In this document: piece by piece, positions 1 through 6,204 of the stretch
How positions within the stretch are numbered: position 1 is the stretch's first letter
Layout: each line of letters opens with the position of its first letter
Origin: Bacteroidaceae bacterium
Lineage (GTDB): Bacteria > Bacteroidota > Bacteroidia > Bacteroidales > CHK158-818
DNA: 7,744 nucleotides
NCBI GenBank assembly: GCA_017467745.1
Contig: JAFUKV010000306.1
Coordinates: 1 to 7,744, forward strand
Direction: 5' to 3'
The notes under the pieces: model-generated
Told to the model about the DNA's origin: nothing
What the model saw: the letters and a program-made list of their open reading frames with translations, nothing else
Databases searched by the model: none
Program-made: the position numbers and the translations under genes

Positions 1-374
1 TATTGTTCGGCATTTAAATTACGTTCGCCTAATTGTTTAATCAAGTAGTCGTGAAAGGAAGAACTCCCCGAGAATGGAATTTCTTCTCGTCGTTCGGTTT
101 TTGCTCTCCGTTCTTCTAACTTATATTCCGGAATATCGTCTTCGCTATAATAGTCTCCTAATGAAATGTCTTCGGAGTCGTTGTTGTCGTTATCTGCGGT
201 AAAATCTTTTTCTTCGGGCTGCGTAGCGCCTTCGTCCAAAGCGGGATTTTCTACAAGTTCTTGCTTTACCCGTTCTTCAAATTCGACGGTAGTCAATTCC
301 AGTAAGCGAATAACCTGTATTTGCTGTGGCGATAGTTTTTGTTGTAGTTTTTGTTGTAACTGTTGTTTTAGCAT
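1..374 (-). CDS. rpoN: RNA polymerase sigma-54 factor, N-terminal part (3' end outside window)
   Basis: This is the 5' part of a sigma-54 gene: 124 complete codons, cut by the left edge. Sigma-54 directs RNA polymerase to -24/-12 promoters and needs an AAA+ activator to open DNA. Residues 1-50 are a typical region I, glutamine/leucine rich, with the block LSPQQIQVIRLLEL followed by an ERVKQELVENPALDEG-type ending; region I contacts the activator and the -12 fork. Residues 51-100 are strongly acidic and look like the variable region II. Residues 107-124 (FHDYLIKQL...) look like the start of the core-binding region III. The ATG at 374 is the first in-frame start after a stop codon 48 bases upstream, and the protein begins where family members usually begin. 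AAGGG lies directly against the start, too close for a normal ribosome site. The gene is divergent from pdxB. Identity is firm; the sequence shows nothing about the rest of the protein. Confidence 0.93.
   Translation of the reverse strand, partial: MLKQQLQQKLQQKLSPQQIQVIRLLELTTVEFEERVKQELVENPALDEGATQPEEKDFTADNDNNDSEDISLGDYYSEDDIPEYKLEERRAKTERREEIPFSGSSSFHDYLIKQLGERNLNAEQ
334..369 (-). repeat. 12-bp tandem repeat in rpoN region I coding sequence
   Basis: On the plus strand AGTTTTTGTTGT occurs twice in perfect tandem (334-345 and 346-357), followed by a degenerate third unit (358-369). On the coding strand these units give the protein repeat LQQK-LQQK near residues 6-14 of sigma-54. The repeat keeps the reading frame, since the unit is four codons. 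Glutamine-rich repeats here are normal for the family, so this may simply be codon-level similarity rather than recent slippage. Confidence 0.7.
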
Positions 375-400
375 CCCTTGAAAGCTACTATTGTTTTCTG

Positions 401-408
401 CAAACGAA
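401..408 (-). promoter_or_regulatory. Weak candidate -7 element for rpoN
   Basis: Read on the minus strand this is TTCGTTTG, one mismatch from the Bacteroidota -7 consensus TAnnTTTG. It lies 26 bases before the rpoN start codon. No clear TTG is found at the expected -33 distance, so the assignment is tentative. No better match exists on the minus strand of the 375-558 gap. Confidence 0.2.
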
Positions 409-529
409 GATAGTACATTTTATTTGAAAAAAGCGTTTCTGTATCGGGTAATATTTTGTATGAACGAGAAATTTTCTGTGTGTCAGATAAAAAGGGAAGG
501 AGAAGGGTTTCGGAAATATATTTATTCTT

Positions 530-537
530 TATTTTTG
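530..537 (+). promoter_or_regulatory. Probable promoter (-7 element) of pdxB
   Basis: TATTTTTG matches the Bacteroidota -7 consensus TAnnTTTG exactly and ends 21 bases before the chosen pdxB ATG. The expected -33 position (about 508-511) reads TTTC, a poor match to TTTG. If used, it gives a very short leader and supports the start at 559 rather than the upstream in-frame ATGs at 391 or 460. Confidence 0.5.
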
Positions 538-558
538 CTATCGAATAAAATATGCGGT

Positions 559-1683
559 ATGCAAAATAAGATAAAAATTATTGTTGACGATAAGATTCCG
601 TTTATACGAAATATTTTTGAGCCGTGTGCAGAGGTCCTTTATTTGCCTCCGGTACAGATAACGCAGGATATGGTAGCCGATGCTGACGCTTTGGTTATAC
701 GCACCCGAACGAAGTGCGACGAACGGTTATTGTCCGGTTCTTCTGTCCGGTTTATCGGAACGGCTACTATCGGTACAGACCATATAGATATTCCGTATTG
801 CGAAGGGCAAGGTATTACATGGAAGAATGCTCCCGGATGCAATGCCGAGTCGGTTGCCCAGTATGTGTCATCGGTATTGGCGAGATTCAGTATTCGGGAC
901 GGTTTCAAGTTGCATGATAAAACAATCGGTATAGTGGGGGTAGGGCATGTCGGTTCTCGGGTAGAGCAAGTGTGCCGTATTTTGGGGATGAAGGTATTAT
1001 TGAACGATCCTCTTCGGGAAGAGGCGGAGGGTAGCGGATTATTTGTTTCTTTGCAAGAAATAGAGCGAGAGTGCGATATTATTTCTTTCCATACTCCGCT
1101 GACTTATACGGGGAATTTCCCGTCTTTTCATTTGGCGGACGATGTGTTCTTTTCGAGGTTAAGAAAACGTCCGATAATAATCAATGCCGCGCGAGGGGAA
1201 GTTGTGGATACTTGTGCTTTGTTAAACGCTTTTGATGAAAAGCTAATAAACGATGCCGTAATTGATTGTTGGGAGGGAGAACCGAATATAGACCTTCGGT
1301 TGTTAGACCGCGTTTATGTGGCAACGCCTCATATTGCCGGATATTCGGCAGATGGAAAGGCAAATGCTACACGAACGATGATTGATGAACTTGCCCGTTT
1401 CTTTGGCTTTTCTTTGTCTTCGCAAATTAAGGTTCCAGTACCGGATGATACGGTTATCGATTTAGCCGGCGTATTGGATTTTAGAATAGAAAATGCGCTT
1501 TTATCGACGTATGATCCGATGTCGGACAGTTGTAAGTTGAAAATAACTCCATGCGATTTTGAAAAATTACGAGGCAATTACGGTTTACGTAGGGAATCTC
1601 GTGCATATACGATACGGGGATTTAAGGACGGAGAGAAGGGAGTGCTGCGAGAGTTAGGATTCTGCTTGGAAAATAACTGGTAG
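559..1683 (+). CDS. pdxB: Erythronate-4-phosphate dehydrogenase
   Basis: PdxB oxidises 4-phospho-D-erythronate to the 2-oxo acid, the second step of DXP-dependent pyridoxal phosphate (vitamin B6) synthesis; it is cytosolic and NAD-dependent. The product is 374 residues, against 378 in E. coli. It has the D-2-hydroxyacid dehydrogenase layout: a split substrate domain (about 1-95 and 260-290), a Rossmann domain with GVGHVG at 127-132 followed by the NAD-ribose Asp150, and a C-terminal PdxB dimerisation domain (about 295-374) containing STYDPMSDS and FEKLRGNYGLRRE. The catalytic trio is intact: Arg212 in NAARGE, Glu241 in WEGEP and His258 in TPHIAGYS. Each is offset by exactly four from E. coli Arg208/Glu237/His254 as I recall them. 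The reading frame stays open upstream to 391, but the conserved N-terminus KIKIIVDDKIPF starts at the ATG at 559, just after a good -7 box. The gene is divergent from rpoN, and no strong terminator follows it. Confidence 0.95.
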   Translation: MQNKIKIIVDDKIPFIRNIFEPCAEVLYLPPVQITQDMVADADALVIRTRTKCDERLLSGSSVRFIGTATIGTDHIDIPYCEGQGITWKNAPGCNAESVAQYVSSVLARFSIRDGFKLHDKTIGIVGVGHVGSRVEQVCRILGMKVLLNDPLREEAEGSGLFVSLQEIERECDIISFHTPLTYTGNFPSFHLADDVFFSRLRKRPIIINAARGEVVDTCALLNAFDEKLINDAVIDCWEGEPNIDLRLLDRVYVATPHIAGYSADGKANATRTMIDELARFFGFSLSSQIKVPVPDDTVIDLAGVLDFRIENALLSTYDPMSDSCKLKITPCDFEKLRGNYGLRRESRAYTIRGFKDGEKGVLRELGFCLENNW

Positions 1684-1875
1684 AGGCTGTTTTTAATTTT
1701 ATGGCATAGTTTTATGCTGCCATTGTGAAAATTAGTTTCGGCTTTTGGTTGTATTTTCTTGTATTTAGGGATATAAAAAATTTGTCGATGCCGGAAAAAG
1801 TTGTAATATCCTTTTTCAAAAGGTCTCAAATATCCTGATTTTTTGTCAGAAAAGAGAATTTAACGGTAGAAAATA

Positions 1876-1907
1876 TGCACAAAATAAATCCAAATGTGCA
1901 ATTTTTT
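1876..1907 (+). terminator. Weak candidate terminator or operator dyad upstream of acpP
   Basis: A perfect 6-bp inverted repeat (TGCACA/TGTGCA) flanks a 13-base loop and is followed directly by ATTTTTT. The order stem then T-run fits an intrinsic terminator for transcripts coming from pdxB, but the stem is short and the loop long. A protein binding site for the fatty acid operon is an alternative reading. Confidence 0.25.
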
Positions 1908-1950
1908 GTAATTTCTATCGGAAATATTTTTTTTGTTAGCGGAAAATATA

Positions 1951-1958
1951 TTCCTTTG
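1951..1958 (+). promoter_or_regulatory. Probable -7 element of the acpP-fabF-rnc operon
   Basis: TTCCTTTG differs by one base from TAnnTTTG and sits at the usual place, about 50 bases before acpP. A TTTG lies upstream at 1932-1935, but the spacer to the -7 box is only 15 bases, shorter than the usual 19-20. A small inverted repeat, TTTGC-aca-GCAAA (1955-1967), overlaps the box and the expected transcription start. The resulting leader of about 45 bases is A-rich and lacks a Shine-Dalgarno sequence, as is common for strongly expressed Bacteroidota genes. Confidence 0.45.
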
Positions 1959-2009
1959 CACAGCAAAAATAAGAAAGTAAATCTATTAATTAACTAAAAA
2001 TCGAAAGTT

Positions 2010-2246
2010 ATGTCTGAAATTGCATCAAGAGTAAAAGCGATTATCGTTGATAAATTGGGTGTTGAAGAATCAGAAGTTACCCCCGAAGCAAGCTTCACTA
2101 ATGATTTGGGAGCTGATTCACTTGATACAGTAGAATTGATTATGGAATTTGAAAAAGAATTTTCAATTACTATTCCCGACGAACAAGCTGAAAAAATAGG
2201 AACTGTGGGTGACGCTGTTTCTTATATCGAAGCTAATACGAAATAA
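2010..2246 (+). CDS. acpP: Acyl carrier protein
   Basis: This 78-residue acidic protein carries growing acyl chains as thioesters during type II fatty acid synthesis in the cytosol. The 4'-phosphopantetheine attachment site is Ser37 in the motif LGADSLDTVEL, and the flanking helix II recognition residues (Asp36, Leu38, Glu42) are present. The size and the four-helix pattern, from an N-terminal helix (about 2-16) to a final helix (about 66-76), match the family. The start at 2010 gives the standard N-terminus MSEIASRVKAII. It is the first gene of a cluster: fabF begins 20 bases after its stop. An A-rich leader without a Shine-Dalgarno sequence precedes it. Nothing odd is seen in the coding region. 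Confidence 0.97.
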   Translation: MSEIASRVKAIIVDKLGVEESEVTPEASFTNDLGADSLDTVELIMEFEKEFSITIPDEQAEKIGTVGDAVSYIEANTK

Positions 2247-2266
2247 TCGTAATTACCCTTTCAGGT

Positions 2267-3526
2267 ATGAAATTAAAAAGAGTAGTAGTAACAGGTCTGG
2301 GAGCGATTACCCCATTAGGCAATAACGTAAAAGATACGTGGGATGCCATGATTAATGGAGTAAGCGGTGCCGGGCCTATTACTCATTTCGATGCGTCTTT
2401 GTTTAAAACGCAGTTTGCGTGCGAAGTTAAAAACTTCGATGCTTCTAAATATTTTGACAGAAAAGAAATCCGTAAGTTCGATCCCTACGCTCAATTTGCG
2501 GTAGTTGCTGCCAAAGAAGCGATAGAAGATTCGAACTTTGACATGGATAAGCTGAATAAAGATCGAGTTGGCGTGATTTTTGCGGCAGGTATCGGCGGTA
2601 TTCGTACTTTTGAACAAGAAGTAGGATATTATTTTCAACATCCGGAAGCCGGTCCGAAATTTAATCCGTTCTTTATTCCGAAAATGATTGCGGATATTGC
2701 AGCTGGACACATCTCGATGATGTACGGTTTTTGCGGTCCCAATTATGCGACGGTTTCGGCTTGTGCGTCTTCTACCAATGCAATTATAGCGGCTTTTGAC
2801 CAGATTCGTTTAGGTAAGGCCGATGTTATTGTAACCGGAGGAGCGGAAGCAGCTATATCGGTAGCCGGAGTGGGCGGATTTAACGCTATGCATGCTATAT
2901 CCACTCGTAACGATGAACCGGAAAAAGCGTCTCGTCCTCTTAGTGCAAGTCGCGATGGATTTGTTATGGGGGAAGGAGGAGCTTGCCTCGTTTTGGAAGA
3001 ATTGGATCACGCTTTGGCGCGTGGCGCGAAAATATATGCCGAAGTAGCCGGTGGAGGAACTTCTGCCGATGCGTACCACTTAACCGCTACTCATCCCGAA
3101 GGGAAAGGTGCGAAGTTGGTAATGAGAAATGCCTTAGAAGATGCCGGTATGAAACCCGAAGAAATTGATTATATCAATATGCACGGTACATCTACTCCGG
3201 TAGGCGATATTTCGGAAGTGAAAGCAATAAAAGAGGTATTCGGTGAAAGTGCGTACAAATTGAATATAAGTTCTACTAAATCTATGACCGGTCATTTGCT
3301 GGGAGCAACCGGAGCGTTAGAAGCGATGGCTTGTGTGAAAGCTATTGAAGAAGGTATTGTTCCTCCTACGATCAACCATGAAGATGGAGACGAAGATCCG
3401 GAAATAGATTATAAACTGAATTTTACATTTAATAAAGCGCAGAAAAGAGAAGTGAATGCTGCTTTGTCGAATACTTTCGGTTTCGGCGGGCATAATGCAA
3501 GTATAATCGTTAAACGTTTTAAATAA
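2267..3526 (+). CDS. fabF: 3-oxoacyl-[acyl-carrier-protein] synthase II
   Basis: FabF (KAS II) condenses malonyl-ACP with acyl-ACP, releasing CO2 and adding two carbons to the chain. The product is 419 residues, a normal length (413 in E. coli). The thiolase-fold Cys-His-His triad is visible: Cys166 in TVSACASST, His306 in NMHGTSTPVGD and His343 in SMTGHLLGATG, with the conserved Lys338 just before the last. The glycine-rich C-terminal loop NTFGFGGHN (402-410) carries the gatekeeper Phe404, equivalent to E. coli Phe400. The N-terminus KRVVVTGLGAITPLGNN is the family standard and fixes the start. The gene lies 20 bases after acpP, its obligate partner, and six bases before rnc, so co-transcription of all three is very likely. 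FabB is the main alternative, but the overall sequence reads as FabF. Confidence 0.96.
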   Translation: MKLKRVVVTGLGAITPLGNNVKDTWDAMINGVSGAGPITHFDASLFKTQFACEVKNFDASKYFDRKEIRKFDPYAQFAVVAAKEAIEDSNFDMDKLNKDRVGVIFAAGIGGIRTFEQEVGYYFQHPEAGPKFNPFFIPKMIADIAAGHISMMYGFCGPNYATVSACASSTNAIIAAFDQIRLGKADVIVTGGAEAAISVAGVGGFNAMHAISTRNDEPEKASRPLSASRDGFVMGEGGACLVLEELDHALARGAKIYAEVAGGGTSADAYHLTATHPEGKGAKLVMRNALEDAGMKPEEIDYINMHGTSTPVGDISEVKAIKEVFGESAYKLNISSTKSMTGHLLGATGALEAMACVKAIEEGIVPPTINHEDGDEDPEIDYKLNFTFNKAQKREVNAALSNTFGFGGHNASIIVKRFK

Positions 3527-3532
3527 TAGAAC

Positions 3533-4414
3533 GTGTTTAAAACGCTTTTTCATAAGATAAGGCTTTTTGGGCGTAAGCACAAAGAGCCTTATTCGCATTA
3601 TTATAAGATATTGGGATTTTGTCCTAATGATATTCAAATATACGAACAGGCTTTTCTGCATCGGTCGTCGTCGGTGCGTACCGAACAAGGAAAATGGATT
3701 AATAACGAACGGCTTGAATTTTTGGGTGATGCTGTGCTCGACTCTATCGTAGCTGATTTATTGTTCCGTAAATTTGAAAATAAGAAAGAGGGATTCCTTA
3801 CTAATACTCGCTCTAAAATTGTTCAACGTGAAAATCTGAACAAATTGGCAGTAGATTTAGGGCTGGATAAATTGATTATTTCAGCATCGCATTCCCATTC
3901 GCACAACAGTTATATTTACGGAAATGCTTTCGAAGCATTTATCGGCGCTATTTACATAGATCAAGGTTATGATGTCTGTAAACGGTTTGTAGAAGAAAAG
4001 GTTATGAAACCTTATGTTGATTTAAAAAAGATAATTCACAAAGAAGTTAATTTTAAATCGAAACTGATAGAATGGGTACAGAAACAGAAGATGGATGTGC
4101 AGTTTGATTTGATCGAATCATTTGTAGACGAGCAGAATAACCCGGTATTTCAATCGCAAGTTCTTATCTGTGGAATATCCGGAGGGATAGGAATAGGATA
4201 CTCTAAAAAAGAATCACAGCAGCATGCTGCGAAAATGGCTCTGAGTAAAATTAAAAGTGAGAAAAAGTTTTTGGAGGAATTGATTTCTCGCCGTGATTTT
4301 TGTCAACAAGACGAAGATGAAGCAGAGATGCTTTGTTTGCCGGTTAATGATGAAGAAGGTAGCCCTCAAACGGAAAGCTGTACCCTTGAAAAAGAAGAAT
4401 CTGATAATATTTAG
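3533..4414 (+). CDS. rnc: Ribonuclease III (GTG start)
   Basis: RNase III cuts double-stranded RNA, chiefly in rRNA precursor maturation and mRNA turnover. The 293-residue product is longer than E. coli RNase III (226). After an N-terminal extension of about 20 residues comes the endonuclease domain (about 22-160) with HRS at 43-45 and the signature NERLEFLGDAVLD (58-70); Glu62 and Asp66 match E. coli Glu41 and Asp45. The second metal site reads GNAFEAFIGAIY (130-141): Glu134 matches Glu117, but Asn131 stands where E. coli has Asp114. A double-stranded RNA-binding domain follows (about 173-242), with the end helix KKESQQHAAKMALSKI. The last 43 residues are acidic (14 Asp/Glu, 3 Arg/Lys). The start must be the GTG at 3533: the frame opens with TAG only two codons upstream, and the next Met is residue 158. 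It begins six bases after fabF, suggesting translational coupling. Confidence 0.95.
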   Translation: MFKTLFHKIRLFGRKHKEPYSHYYKILGFCPNDIQIYEQAFLHRSSSVRTEQGKWINNERLEFLGDAVLDSIVADLLFRKFENKKEGFLTNTRSKIVQRENLNKLAVDLGLDKLIISASHSHSHNSYIYGNAFEAFIGAIYIDQGYDVCKRFVEEKVMKPYVDLKKIIHKEVNFKSKLIEWVQKQKMDVQFDLIESFVDEQNNPVFQSQVLICGISGGIGIGYSKKESQQHAAKMALSKIKSEKKFLEELISRRDFCQQDEDEAEMLCLPVNDEEGSPQTESCTLEKEESDNI

Positions 4415-4549
4415 TCGTTTGTGGAGGCAGGATTTTATTTGAGAGAGATTGTGAAATCATTTTCAGAAAATTATATATGTCTTGAATGCTTGAAAATGCG
4501 GATATTTTTTTCGCTGTTAAATAGATATAAGAAAAGAGAAAAATTTTCG

Positions 4550-4580
4550 TTGTTTAGCTCGTAATAACTATGTACCTTTG
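4550..4580 (+). promoter_or_regulatory. Promoter of the GH3-family gene
   Basis: TTG at 4550-4552, a 20-base spacer, and TACCTTTG at 4573-4580 make a near-ideal Bacteroidota promoter (TTG, about 19-20 bases, TAnnTTTG). It lies 29 bases before the ATG at 4610, giving a leader of roughly 20-25 bases. It shows that this gene can be transcribed independently of the rnc operon upstream. The rest of the 4415-4549 gap holds no gene and no convincing terminator. Confidence 0.8.
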
Positions 4581-4609
4581 TGTCGGTCTGATGTTTATAG
4601 ATAACAGCT

Positions 4610-6121
4610 ATGAATATAACTAAATTATTGTCTTATTTATTTGATTCTCGATTAAAACAAATAGATCGTTTTAATACCGAAGCAGAGCAGATACAACGTT
4701 CTGTATTAGCAGGATTATTAGAGCGTGCCCGGAATACGGCATATGGAAAATTATATGATTTTGCGTCTATCCGTAATTATCAAGACTTTGCAGAACGACT
4801 TCCTTTAATTACTTATGAGGAATTAAAGCCGTATGTAGAGCGGATGAAACGGGGTGAATCGAACTTGATTTGGCCGTCTGATATAAAGTGGTTTGCGAAA
4901 TCGTCAGGAACAACCAATGATAAAAGCAAGTTTATCCCAGTCAGTAAAGATGCGCTTCATAAATGTCATTATCAAGGAGGGCAAGATTGCGTGGCGCTTT
5001 ATTTGAGGATGAACCCTAATAGTCAGTTTTTTTCAGGAAAAGGTTTGATATTGGGGGGTAGCCATAGCGTAAATGTATTCTCGAAAAACAGTTATTACGG
5101 CGACTTGTCGGCAATATTGATAGAGAATGTACATCCGTTAGTTAACTGTATACGTGTGCCGAAGAAAGAGATAGCTCTGATGGAGCATTGGGATGTTAAG
5201 TTAGAGGCGATGGCGAACAGTACGATAAATAAGAATGTAACAAATCTTTCGGGAGTTCCGTCGTGGCTTTTGGTGTTAATCAAGCATATCTTAGAAAAAA
5301 CCGGAAAACAGCATCTGAATGAGGTTTGGCCGAATTTGGAAGTGTTTTTTCATGGAGGTATCAGTTTTACTCCATATAAGGAACAATATAAAGAGTTGAT
5401 ACCGACAGATAAGATGCATTATGTAGAAACATACAACGCATCCGAAGGATTTTTTGCCGTACAAAATGACCTGTCAGATTCGGGCATGTTGCTTATGATA
5501 GATTTGGGCATCTTTTTCGAATTTATTCCGCTTGAAGAAGTCGGTAAGGAAAATCCGCATGTGGTTCCTCTTTGGGAGACCGAAGTGGGAAAAAACTATG
5601 CGGTTGTTATTACAACCAATAGCGGACTGTGGCGTTATCAGATAGGGGATACGGTAAAATTTACGTCGGTTAATCCGTATAAAATAAAAGTTTCGGGACG
5701 AACCAAACATTTTATCAATGCTTTCGGAGAGGAACTTATGGTAGATAATGCCGATAAAGGTTTGGCGGTAGCTTGTGCCCGTACCGGAGCGGAGATAATC
5801 GATTATTCTGCTGCCCCGGTCTTTATGGCAGGAGGAAAGAAAGCACATCATCAATGGATGATAGAGTTTTCAAAAGCACCTGAATCGATAGAGGAATTTG
5901 CCGATATTTTGGATGCCGCTCTGCAAAATCTTAACTCAGATTATGAAGCGAAACGTTATGGAGGCATTGCGCTTGATCGTCTTTCGATAGAGTTGGCCAG
6001 ACCATCGTTGTTTTGCGATTGGCTTAGGGAAAAAGGTAAATTGGGAGGACAGCATAAAATACCCCGTTTGAGCAATAATCGGGATATTATGGAAGAATTG
6101 ATAAAAATGAACAAAATATAG
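4610..6121 (+). CDS. GH3-family acyl-adenylate/amido-synthetase-like protein
   Basis: The 503-residue protein belongs to the GH3 family (plant auxin/jasmonate-amido synthetases), part of the ANL adenylate-forming superfamily. Plant members activate a carboxylate with ATP and join it to an amino acid; the bacterial substrate is unknown. Visible motifs are the ATP phosphate loop KSSGTTNDKSKFIP (97-110), YNASEGFF (275-282, the YxxSEG adenylate motif), WRYQIGD (341-347, the ribose-binding Asp region) and GRTKHFINAFGEEL (363-376, hinge to the small C-terminal domain). The C-terminal domain ends with LGGQHKIPRLSNNRDIMEEL. Plant proteins are about 100 residues longer. There is no signal peptide or membrane segment, so it is probably cytosolic. 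It has its own promoter and a strong terminator, so it is monocistronic. The position beside acpP-fabF might hint at a lipid-derived acyl substrate, but that is speculation. Family assignment is confident; function is not. Confidence 0.9.
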   Translation: MNITKLLSYLFDSRLKQIDRFNTEAEQIQRSVLAGLLERARNTAYGKLYDFASIRNYQDFAERLPLITYEELKPYVERMKRGESNLIWPSDIKWFAKSSGTTNDKSKFIPVSKDALHKCHYQGGQDCVALYLRMNPNSQFFSGKGLILGGSHSVNVFSKNSYYGDLSAILIENVHPLVNCIRVPKKEIALMEHWDVKLEAMANSTINKNVTNLSGVPSWLLVLIKHILEKTGKQHLNEVWPNLEVFFHGGISFTPYKEQYKELIPTDKMHYVETYNASEGFFAVQNDLSDSGMLLMIDLGIFFEFIPLEEVGKENPHVVPLWETEVGKNYAVVITTNSGLWRYQIGDTVKFTSVNPYKIKVSGRTKHFINAFGEELMVDNADKGLAVACARTGAEIIDYSAAPVFMAGGKKAHHQWMIEFSKAPESIEEFADILDAALQNLNSDYEAKRYGGIALDRLSIELARPSLFCDWLREKGKLGGQHKIPRLSNNRDIMEELIKMNKI

Positions 6122-6131
6122 AAGATAGAGA

Positions 6132-6161
6132 AAAAAATGAGCATTTTACCGCTCATTTTTT
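6132..6161 (+). terminator. Intrinsic terminator after the GH3-family gene
   Basis: A perfect 11-bp inverted repeat (AAAAAATGAGC and GCTCATTTTTT) encloses an 8-base loop, and the 3' arm runs into TTTTTTCTTTT. It starts 10 bases after the GH3 stop codon. Because the arm is A-run/T-run it is symmetrical and could stop transcription from either side. It separates GH3 from the pnp promoter just downstream. Confidence 0.85.
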
Positions 6162-6175
6162 CTTTTATATTCACC

Positions 6176-6204
6176 TTGTTGCGTCTAAACTTTATGTATC
6201 TTTG
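6176..6204 (+). promoter_or_regulatory. Promoter of pnp
   Basis: TTG at 6176-6178 is followed, 18 bases later, by TATCTTTG at 6197-6204, an exact match to the Bacteroidota -7 consensus. The ATG of pnp is 40 bases beyond, leaving an A-rich leader of about 35 bases with no Shine-Dalgarno sequence and no evident hairpin. Confidence 0.8.

Larger units (their letters stand above)
1684..2009. other. 326-bp non-coding region between pdxB and acpP, rich in short inverted repeats
   Basis: I see no credible gene here on either strand. The stretch is AT-rich. It holds several dyads: ATGGCA/TGCCAT at 1701-1706 and 1718-1723, with GCATA/TATGC nested inside; GAAAAAG/CTTTTTC at 1794-1800 and 1811-1817; the compact palindrome CCTTTTTCAAAAGG at 1810-1823; and TGCACA/TGTGCA at 1876-1881 and 1895-1900, followed at once by ATTTTTTG. 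The last could be a weak intrinsic terminator for pdxB read-through or an operator. The acpP promoter and A-rich leader occupy the final 60 bases. Short AT-rich dyads are expected by chance in such sequence, so none is assigned a function with confidence. Confidence 0.6.

Noticed and set aside
166..381. Plus-strand 71-residue reading frame rich in Ser and Cys
   Set aside because: It is antisense to the rpoN coding region, whose translation matches the sigma-54 N-terminus; its composition is an artefact of reading Gln/Glu codons backwards.
391..558. 56-residue N-terminal extension of pdxB
   Set aside because: The frame is open, but PdxB proteins begin at about the ATG at 559, the extension resembles no family sequence, and an exact -7 box at 530-537 lies inside it.
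1701..1723. Inverted repeat just after pdxB as an intrinsic terminator
   Set aside because: ATGGCA/TGCCAT forms a modest stem, but no T-run follows it on either strand; it is recorded only as a dyad.
1578..1829. Minus-strand 83-residue reading frame overlapping the end of pdxB and the gap
   Set aside because: Most of it is antisense to the conserved PdxB C-terminal domain, and the remainder is low-complexity AT-rich sequence with no recognisable protein features.
2315..2710. Minus-strand 131-residue reading frame inside fabF
   Set aside because: It is a shadow of the fabF coding sequence, with no start signal and no recognisable domain. The same applies to the antisense frames at 2810-3079, 3317-3688, 5474-5854 and 6568-6885.
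3887..3904. SHSHSH stretch in RNase III as a possible metal-binding element
   Set aside because: Three alternating His residues (120, 122, 124) lie in a loop before the second catalytic motif, but such loops vary in the family and no further ligands are evident.
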